Assembly (NCBI GenBank): GCA_945643635.1
Contig: CALZFC010000027.1
Span: 2,433,501 to 2,497,500, forward strand
Direction of reading: 5' to 3'
Source of the DNA: Allodiplogaster sudhausi
Lineage: Eukaryota > Nematoda > Chromadorea > Rhabditida > Diplogasteridae
Length of the DNA: 64,000 bases
Positions within the stretch are counted from its first letter, which is position 1, and each line of letters opens with the position of its first letter. The notes beneath the pieces are model-generated. The model was not told the origin of the DNA, did not search any database, and worked only from the letters and a program-made list of their open reading frames with translations. Positions 55,701 through 64,000 of the stretch are shown piece after piece. A program made the position numbers and the translations under genes.

Positions 55701-55817
55701 GTCACACGTATTAATAATCGACCGGGACAAGGATGTACTGAAAAAATCATCATTAGTTTGTGTATTCCAATCTCTCACTACTCTATTTGGCATACGATTT
55801 TAGACAAAATCTCGTAA

Positions 55818-57270
55818 TTATACGCCGGTAAATTTACTCGTAATTACTACTTCTCTGCTGATCACCATGCCAACCTCGTACTTGTGAAAGCTAGCGTTTA
55901 GAAATCCTCTCGGTATGGATCTCTCAACGCCAGCTAAGCACCAGTAATGGAGATTGGCGCCTGTCCCGGAGAAAGTGTCTGATTTTGGTAACCGAACTTT
56001 GATATTCATTGCTATTGAGGTGAGAGGAAAGAACAGATTGCCAAAGGTCGAGCTCAATGGAACTGGAAGTCTCTCGGAAACAAGCAAATCAGCCTTGAAA
56101 ACATCTGTTGTCACTGATCAAGCATTCCTTCGACAAAATTGTCTTCGATTCAACCGAAGCACGAGATTCAGAGGCAAGAGGCCTCTGCTCAAAACCTGAC
56201 ATGTTTTGTGCTTTATGTGTGCCATAAAATGTTTATTTTTCTTTTGCAAACAACCCGCAAGTCACTTTTTAGCAGCGTTGCGCAAATGTTCGTCTGCACC
56301 GGAGAACTGGAAGTTGATGCAGAAGATATCTCCTCGGCTACTAATGGATTTCGAGGGGCCTGGACAAAGTGTGTTCATTGTTCGCTCTGCCTTCTTGATG
56401 ACGACAGCTTAGACATAAATACTTGAGAGGCTGTGACCGTTCACTGGCAAATCGTTTGCTTCCTTCTTCATCTGCACCTGATGACTGCAGAGATAATACA
56501 CCTTAAGTTTTATGGGAGCCTGCTCAGGGCCGGTACACATTGACTTTGTATTGATATTATAAAATGGCTGCAATAAAATTTGCTCTGCTTCAGTAAAAGG
56601 TCATTACTGGATCCGAAAAACTGGTCCGAAAAGGGAATACCGAAATGGCCAGGTCTGTCTGGGCCCCGAATGACAATACAGACAACACCCATTTGGTGTG
56701 GTCGACAAAGACATGAAGTTCCTTGCTTGAGCTGATGTGAGTTGTCCAAGGGATACTGAACGAAGAATCGTGGAGCTGATGTCAAGAAGGCGCAGCTTGT
56801 AAACAGCTCTTCACAGCTGACAAGTTGAGAGTCGGCGAGTTATGTATGTCCCATTCCATAGTGTTCTTCGACAGTTGTTGCAATAACAGCTTGAGGGGCA
56901 GGCTTGATGGGCAGACGAGTCCGAGAGGATCGTACACGAATGCAATGAACTTGAGAACGAATCGTTTTGTCCACATACTGTAGACGGTGGCGGCTTCTTT
57001 GAAGACGAGATTGACAGAGTGTCTGACGATGGCGGAGTAGCCATAAGGAAGCGCTCGAGAGCGAAAGAGAGAGAGTGAGAGAGAGAGGCAGCCAAGCGGT
57101 ATGAGTGGCGTTGAGAAGAGTGGCGTCAGCCCTAAGTGAGCGCAGTCTGTGAGGGATGCGCAGCTCCGTAGCCGTGGTTGCCACTTTTTTCGTTTAGACC
57201 TTATCCAATATCTCAAGCATGGGTAATTCAACATGGCGAACGAATGATGAACCAAACGAATAAGACACAA
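55818..57270 (-). mobile_element. BEL/Pao LTR-retrotransposon remnant (degenerate)
   Basis: The minus-strand frame near 57000-56785 reads FVLKFIAFVYDPLGLVCP, then LPLKLLLQQLSK. This is the conserved block after the reverse transcriptase of BEL/Pao elements. Downstream (56760-56600) a block with SSKELHVFVDHTKW resembles the RNase H start, with D-A changed to D-H. Stops and shifts break the frame. The segment at 55818-56115 may belong to the same relic but I cannot prove it. No LTRs found. Confidence 0.5.
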
Positions 57271-58034
57271 AAAGTTAACGTTCTGTCAAAAGGAGCTTCA
57301 TGTGTGCTTATATACGATGCTATTCAACGTGTATGTCGTTAGAAGGGATCTAAAAGAGAGTCTATCGAAGCCTTGAAGGCTGCCGTTGCCTTTATGTCCA
57401 TAGCTATTGTAGTTATTTGAACCCTTCCATTTTGCAACGCTCTCTCGAGCCAAGAACAAGCGAGAATGTACAGAAGCACAACAGATCATACAGTAACGCT
57501 AGAGAAAATAATTATTCCCATGACGACTCCTTTAACTTCGCTGAATCAACAAAAGTTCTAATAACACCTTTCATTCCGTCACCCAAGTGTTTCCCAAGAT
57601 TTGGATTACATAGAACAGTGGGTATATCAAAGGATGCCGGCTCTTCTTTCCAATCTGGTTCTTTTTTTCTCATTTGCCTTCTACGCTCGGTTGCTCAAGT
57701 GTTCAAGTTGAAGGAACACAAAAGACACAAGAAGCATACAAATTCACAAGAGCTCTTAAACCACTTACAAGGGAAGTCTTTCGGCGGGGTGTGGCAAACC
57801 ATAACATATTATACATCATTCGAAAGCTCTCAACGAGCTGGTAACGTTTTTGATGTTTATAGCTGCAGAAGAGATTCTTTTTCGCCGAAATTGCAGGAAA
57901 AATACCCTAAAATTAACATTTGCACGATATGTGCTAGCTTTATGATCTCTAAAACTAATGTTTACGTAACAGTAGGCCATATAATAATTAATAACTTCAT
58001 TTCTGATGACTTTTGAAAAAAAAATTTTTTTAGG

Positions 58035-58078
58035 CCATTTTTCACCAAAGGGGTCCGTCCCCCTTTGGTGAAAAATGG
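58035..58078. repeat. Perfect 19-bp-arm hairpin
   Basis: CCATTTTTCACCAAAGGGG and its exact reverse complement around the loop TCCGTC. It sits between the two inverted-repeat arms at 57768 and 58436. Confidence 0.9.
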
Positions 58079-58869
58079 ACAGTATTGTATGGAGAAAAAT
58101 AATTTTTTTCTTAAGAGATTTTTGAGTTTTAAGCCACTAATTACTCTTTTTCAAGCCGTTTTTAACATGAAAAATTATAGTTGACATATTAAATCACGCT
58201 GTAAAATTTTCATGTTCTCAAAAACGTCCATGTTTTTGCCTTAAACATCTGCGGATGCACTATTTCTACCTGAATCTTGTTTCTCTGTAAGAGCAAGTCG
58301 CTTACATTCCGCATAAAAAAATCCTGTTCGATTTCTTAACTTTTGCGGCTCCAGGCGCCTGGTCTGGAAGGGGCCTCTACTAAACGAGGGCCCTTCCATT
58401 CCCAGGTACCCCTGTGGTTCGGTTTTTCTAGAGCTCTCTTCTGCAGCTATAAACATCAAATACGTTATCAGCTCGTTGAGAGCTTTCGAATGATGTATAA
58501 TATGTTGTGGTTTGCCAACACCCCGCCGAAAGACTTCCCTTGTTAGAGCCTTATTGCTTCCGTCACTAGGGGTTGCCACGCAAAGCCGAGCGGTTATGAC
58601 GACTGGCGGGGGATTCAAGTGGCTCCTGCTTCGTCTTCTCCTTCATCTTCTTCACACAATCTCCGTCGGTTCAAGGGAATCAACAAAATTCAATGGCAAA
58701 CTAAGCCTCTTATCATCAGAGGATTTGCAGTTATATTTGAACTATTTAAGAGAGCCTCTCTGTAAGGATCGAGGAGCGCCTGCCCGGAGGAATTTTTGTT
58801 TAGTTTAGCGTTGTAAACTTTATGAGGGATATATCTAGTGTTCATAACGAAGTCTAGGCGGTCAGAAAA

Positions 58870-59068
58870 ACAATAATGTTTGTTGAGACGAGAAACATGA
58901 ATTTAATGTTCATTTTCTGCCTTTGAGTACCATCCATGGTACTTTTGCCAGAAGAATGAAATATAAAATGCAAAAAAATTTCATTTCGATCAAGCGTACC
59001 ATGGATGGTACTCAAAAGTAGAAAATGAACTTCAAATTCATGTTTCTTGTCTCAAGAAACATTATTGT
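58870..59068. mobile_element. Hairpin MITE, about 78-bp arms
   Basis: ACAATAATGTTT ... AAACATTATTGT. The arms pair over about 78 bp with a few mismatches and include AGTACCATCCATGGTAC. No clear target duplication. Class unknown. Confidence 0.7.
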
Positions 59069-60222
59069 AGAGTTTTCCGAACATAGTTTCCATTTTTACC
59101 GGCTTTCGCAGAACAGCTCAAAATAGTCGAATCCTGTAGTCGATTTTTTTTTCGAAATTTCAAGATTTCTGAAACATGTACGGGTTTTGCTCTTTCATCG
59201 GTGGATATATTATGTATAATTCTCTGCTCTTTCGAATCGTTATGACCTTTCTGCAATCCGGCTCACAAATGACCTGATAGTTGGCTTCGAAGGAGTTTTC
59301 GTACATTTATTTCGCCATCTTGGTTCGTAAAAATGAAATTTCTTGACATTTTGAGTAGTTTTGAGTGGAATATCATGAAAGAACTGCAAAGAATTCGGGA
59401 ATACCCATTATTGGGTGCTAGAGATTTCAAAAGAACTAATTTTAAATATTTGCTAAAAAATATTCAGGAATATCGCCTTCAGCAGTCAGCATTCAAATAC
59501 GTATTCCCAAAAAAGTATCCTCAGATTTTGATGAAAAAGCTGTATCCGACTCAGTTTTAACTGCTCTTTCTTGTAGAGTAAATATTATGTGGAAAGTCGG
59601 TCTATATGACCCATTAATGGTCCAAAGAACGAGTATTTTAACACCAGAAATTGGCCAAAAACACAAAAAGTCAATTTTAGGCCTTTATACTAATTTCTTT
59701 TGCAAACAAAGTATATACTATGTTAAAGAGGATAAAGAATTACATCGAATGGACTATTCCGTTTAAAAATTGATGAAGTGTGAAAGAAATTATGGTTTGC
59801 AGCCAAAGCCGAAATTTGCTCAGAAACCAATATTCAAATGCAGATACCCAAAAAAGTATCGGAGATTTTTCCTCGTAGACACATATTATGTGTAATTTTT
59901 TCTCCTCTTTCTTATGGAAGATTCAGTTTTCTGCAAGTCATAATAATAAAAAAGTTATTGCTTGAAAACCTCATTTCAAAAAATTCAATTCACCAAAAGT
60001 TATAAAAATTTTAATTTTTCGAATATGGTCATTTGGGACTTTTTTGTGTAGTTTTCGACAAGGACTCGAACAGTGAAAAGAATATTGAGAAATATTAAGT
60101 ATAACGTTAGATATGGTCATCCAAAATTTATGAACATTACGACTTATATCTAAGTGAAAAATTTTTTCTAAACTTTCTGACCGCCTACACACAGCGCAGA
60201 AAGTATAATACTTTGCCCGGCT

Positions 60223-60290
60223 GGCGGGAAAGTTCGTTTCTAAGTTCGCATAAAACGTACTTAAAAAACGACAGAAACGAACTTTCCGCC
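60223..60290. repeat. Hairpin, 18-bp arms with one mismatch
   Basis: GGCGGGAAAGTTCGTTTC pairs with GAAACGAACTTTCCGCC across a loop of about 33 nt containing AAAACGTACTTAAAAAACG. Confidence 0.75.
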
Positions 60291-60409
60291 GGAAACCGAA
60301 CTTGCAGGACATAAGTTTGTTCTATCCGCACTTTAGATTATTCGAATATTCGAACATTCGATCATTCGAATATTCGAATTCATGTACGTCAAGTGTGAGT
60401 GACTTGCAT

Positions 60410-60670
60410 GCGAGTCACTCTCACTTTCTCTCTCTCACTCTCTTTCTGCGTGTCGCTCGCGCAAACATTCTCTCTACATATGTGTGTTGCTCTCACTCTC
60501 TCTCTTTCAATGTGCCGTTCTCTCTCTCTCTCTCTTTCTGCGTGTCGCTCGCGCTCTCATTATCTCTGTTTATGTGTGCTGCTGCTGCTGCTGCTCTCTC
60601 TCTCTCTTTCTCTGCTTCTCTCTCTCTCTCCTTCTATGTTTCTCTTTCCTCCCCTTATCCCCCTCCCCTC
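60410..60670. repeat. CT-rich minisatellite
   Basis: Repeated CTCTTTCTGCGTGTCGCTCG units mixed with CT microsatellite and a short GCT run. Translated Ser-Leu frames are artefacts. Confidence 0.8.
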
Positions 60671-61253
60671 CCGCTCACTGCTTCCTATGCTTCTTTTCTG
60701 TTCAATGAGAAGACACCGCTAAAGGTGTTGAATGGTGCATCATGTCACGAATGCATCTAGATGTTACAGGAATTTATTATTTAAAAACTTCACAAGCTTG
60801 GATAAAATTTTTCAAGAAAAGAGACATGGACACGAAAAGCGACGGCATCTGGGATGCAAGTATTTGGGGTACAAGGAAATAATCTCGAAATTACACGTAT
60901 ACACCGACGTTAGTCTCAGAAAAGATATATTCTCATAAGAGATAATAAAAACCTATGTTACAGAATTGTACAGCATCGATTCATGTGAATATTAAACACG
61001 AATTGTCAAACAAAATTGTTGCCCCTACAAGATTTTCTGGAAAAAAGAAAGGAATTGAAGTAATCCTAAATATAATCTAAGATACACGTATGCACAGACG
61101 AGAGTCACCGAAACAATATTTCGTCATAAGGGATAAATGATGTCTATGGTACGCATACTACGGCATCGATCTATATGCTAATTCTGTGCCAATTTAAGCA
61201 ACAAAAAACAGAAGGAAAAGAGGAAGAACGAATCACAATGTTCAATAAAGAAA

Positions 61254-64000
61254 TCAAACTTGGGCCGCTTCATCCAGAGCACTCAGCACTCGCCTTGCTG
61301 ATTCCGTGAGCTTCACATGCTTCACGCCGAGTAGATGGGAGAGAAGCTCCATCTCCGGCTTCACCGGCTCCGGAAACATCAAGTTGAAGACGTAGTAGAC
61401 TGCGATGAGGACGAGAAGCGCAGAACTCCAGTCTCCAGGTACCTGAGTAGGAATTTACCGTTCGAAAAAATAAAAAAAATAATGTTAAGCGTGTAATGTT
61501 GAATTTCCTAACCGTACAAAGTAGAAAGAAACTTGTATCATTTGGAAATGGTTAGTTACCACAATATATGTGTAAAGTAAACACTGTGTTTGTAAAAGCT
61601 TCCATACCTTGACTGCTCGCCCATTGACTGCTACGATGAACGAAGTTGCTGAGTCGCCGTAGCTGCAGATCACTGGCTGCGTGATGCCAGACTCGGCCAG
61701 CTGCTGGATCGCCGTCTCGGCGGTGTGAATCAGCTCAAAGAGATAGAACCATACTAATGCTACAAGTCAATGAAGAAATGAAAGAAGTACCGTAATGTTC
61801 CCGGTTAAGAAATTTGTAAAGTATCCATTACAGTGTCAGTATCAACCAAGAGTCATGTAATAGTTAAAGCGAACCGGAAACGAAACGAAGATGTTCTTCG
61901 ATCGGCTGAGGTCCCTGTGCTTTCCTTTGGCGAATGACGCAAGCAGCTTGAGGAGGCCGCCGTAACTCTTGCTGTCTAAAATATAAAAAAAAATGAATAT
62001 GCAAATGATTGCGTAAATAAAAAAAAGTAACAATGGAAATAAATATTAAAATAACATTATAATATTAGTACGAAATAATAATAAAACGCATGGCAATATT
62101 TTGCAGCAAAGACAAATGAATAAAAGATCATTCTTACCATGATTGTCCGAGTGAAGAAAGTTGGACTCTTGTACTGCTTGCATCTTCTCGGCTGTCAAAC
62201 CACGTTCAGCCATCAGGTCAATCATCGGCAGCAGCTCGCGTATCCATCGCCGTGCCAGGACCTCGCGCTGTATTCCTTGGTGATAACAGAAGTCTTCCAG
62301 GACCTTAACGAGAACCGAAAAATACTTCGAAATAAATATTAAAAATAAATAAATAGTTCATATCATATTATCATTATTGTGATTCTTTTGATTTATGGTT
62401 AAGCAAATGTCTAGCAATTTGGTCAATTAAATAAAACAAAGTAAGTAATGAAAGAAATGTAAACAATCGTACTATTTCGCCCTTCTCGAGTATGGGGTAT
62501 CTTCTGAAAGAGGGCTCCGGGCCTTGAAAGCGGCAAAATGCTGCTCTTGAGTTCCTTAAAATTAGTCCAATGTTGTTTCTGATGTCTATGCACTATCAAA
62601 TTGAACAAAAATAAATAAATTGAAATAAGGAAAACACCGAAGTACCTCGTCTTCTCAAGAAGATGCAGATGTTCTACAGAGAAGGCGGGCAGTGTGTTCA
62701 GCCTCTATAAGGAAACTAAGATGACAGAGATTCTCCGTATATCGAATGATTCAAAAACCGGGATATTTTTGTATAGATGAGAGATAAGAATAAAAAAAGA
62801 AATTAAACAAAGTAAATAATCGTACGTATAGGTCACTAGCAGATTCTGGCGCGCAGTCAGTCTCGTGCATCTTCTGGCGTTTCGCGTATGGACGGGTCTT
62901 GTAGAACCCGTCCCTCTTCAGCTGTTGTTGAACTTGTCGCAGATGCACTTCTAGACACGCGCTGTTTCGGCCGACGAAGGTAGACTGAGAGAAAAAAGTT
63001 GGAATAATGTAGTTCCTATTCTCGAACTAGGTTTTTAGGCAATCTTTTTAGTATGCCGTGCCAATTACGCTACACAAGAAGCAGTAAGAACTGACAACAT
63101 CTACTGTCGGGAAGGGCTGGAAGAGGTTCCAGACGAACGCTCTGGTCTCACCATTGGACGGGGCATTTTTACTTTAAATAGATAGAGGGGACCTTATGAT
63201 AACAAATTTTTACCCATTTTTACGCCTATAACTAAGTTTGGCAAAAAATGTACTGTTGCAGAATGATAGATAAGTGGCAATAAATGAAGATCTAACATGT
63301 TGGAATGGCGGAGTAGATACTTCGTGATCTTCCGCTTCACGTAGCACCTCTCCTCTTTCGTCGCGCTCAGTCTGAAGTCGACGTCGCTCACCAATCGTTC
63401 CAGGATTTCCTTGCCTCTACTGTCGACGAGAACGTCTTCGAGTGCAGAGCTCTTCAGCTTCTCATTCAGCGGGAAGCCAGTCGCCGACGCTAAAATAAGG
63501 TAAGAAATTTACAAAATCGGCGATATTTGATCAAAATAAGTCATGTAAATTAAGATAAAATTAGTCTTTTAAAACTGAGGAAGCTAAAAACATAACCAAA
63601 CCTTCTACTCGAGCTGCACGAGCAGAAACAGCGGAAGAAGGAGTCGAGGAAGGCAGGAAAGAGGCTTGAGAGCTGTCCGGCTTCTTCATCGACGAGTCTG
63701 AAAGATGCAAAATATTATCTATGCTTGGAAGATTAACTTCGGGGATACTGTAGATTACTGTAGACAAAAATTAGGACCAAATATTCTGACCAAGGCTTTT
63801 CTTTTTAGTTTATTTTTAAAATAAGGATCCGAAATGTAGAGGAAAGCAATGTAGTTACCGTATCCAAGTGTGCTTGCCGTTCTCTTCCGTTGCGACACCA
63901 GCTCCTCTTCCTTAATCGTTCTTGAATCTTGAGGAGGCGAAAGATCATCCAAGTGGAGTGGTTCCGTTGCTGAAAAAATCTGAATAAAATAGGACTCAAA
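61254..64000 (-). CDS. Unrecognised multi-exon protein with a C-terminal hydrophobic segment; 5' end off the window
   Basis: Minus-strand blocks in order: about 63955-63860 (HLDDLSPPQDSRTIKEEELV), 63700-63600 (Ser/Pro/Ala-rich), 63490-63315 (NEKLKSSALEDVLVDSRGKE), 63165-63075 (AFVWNLFQPFPTVDVVSSYC), 62985-62830 (EVHLRQVQQQLKRDGFYKTR), 62706-62650, 62560-62475, 62305-62142 (ARRWIRELLPMIDLMAERGL), 61978-61877 (SYGGLLKLLASFAKGKHRDL), 61745-61610 (ITQPVICSYGDSATSFIVAV) and 61440-61254 (SSALLVLIAVYYVFNLMFPE). The stop is at 61254. The final exon has a hydrophobic helix within a longer conserved-looking tail. The pattern of a query-like VICS-GD segment followed by a hydrophobic VYYVFN-P segment recalls uncharacterised proteins found with animal transposons, but that is a weak memory. 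Coding nature is well supported; function unknown. Confidence 0.6.

Larger units (their letters stand above)
57271..61253. other. Repeat-rich gap without a convincing gene
   Basis: Holds an inverted repeat (about 57768-57875 against 58436-58546), a perfect hairpin (58035-58078), a hairpin MITE (58870-59068), a hairpin (60223-60290) and a CT-rich minisatellite (60410-60670). The 199-codon frame at 57417-58016 spans one inverted-repeat arm and lacks coding character. The region 59300-60200 is AT-rich with no recognised content. Confidence 0.5.

Noticed and set aside
57417..58016. 199-codon plus-strand frame as a gene
   Set aside because: It runs through an inverted-repeat arm and AT-rich sequence; no domain and no conservation sign.

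Overview
The window looks like nuclear DNA from a small invertebrate, most probably a nematode. It has split genes with GT-AG introns of about 45 bp to several hundred bp, pyrimidine-rich 3' splice sites, and a nematode-like gene set: MATH-BTB proteins, a secreted UDP-glucuronosyltransferase, M13 neprilysin and a Ty3/gypsy element with one long Gag-Pol frame. A diplogastrid or related nematode is my guess, not something the sequence proves. Exon chains were joined by eye from splice signals and reading frames, so outer coordinates are firmer than every internal boundary.

Layout: 1-2261 (+) is the 3' part of an M13 neprilysin gene. 3115-5991 (+) is a UDP-glucuronosyltransferase. 6508-7650 (-) is a gene with a ubiquitin-specific-protease-like C-terminus. 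8936-11400 (-) is a C2H2 zinc-finger gene, 12840-14877 (-) an HMG-box gene and 16718-18886 (-) a secreted protein of unknown family. 20300-23662 (+) is a PA-TM-RING ubiquitin ligase. 26223-28225 (-) holds two tandem macin-like, cysteine-rich secreted peptide genes with shared CCAAT/TATA promoters; the first copy is frame-shifted. 30094-39937 (+) is a broken BTB gene split by a complete, apparently very recent Ty3/gypsy retrotransposon (30641-38376). 42589-44864 (+) is an intact MATH-BTB paralogue. 44.9-53.6 kb is a repeat-rich zone with a LINE remnant, two long palindromes, long TA runs and broken BTB exons. 54168-55397 (+) encodes a multi-pass membrane protein. 55.8-61.2 kb is repeat remnants, including a BEL/Pao fragment. 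61254-64000 (-) is the 3' part of an unrecognised gene.

Mobile DNA dominates the middle. Besides the LTR element there is a GGGCC-rich hAT-type MITE family (three copies, two with perfect 8-bp target duplications), a Tc1/mariner-type MITE and other hairpin elements. Several CT microsatellites on the sense strand end exactly at 3' splice sites and seem to serve as polypyrimidine tracts.

The most unusual signal is in the untranslated leader of the LTR retrotransposon (31098-31412). Seven hairpins share the 7-nt loop TTTGATT closed by a 3-5 bp stem, with compensating stem changes. This is the geometry of a tRNA T-arm, one base off the TTCGATT loop. The second most interesting is the macin-like peptide locus.
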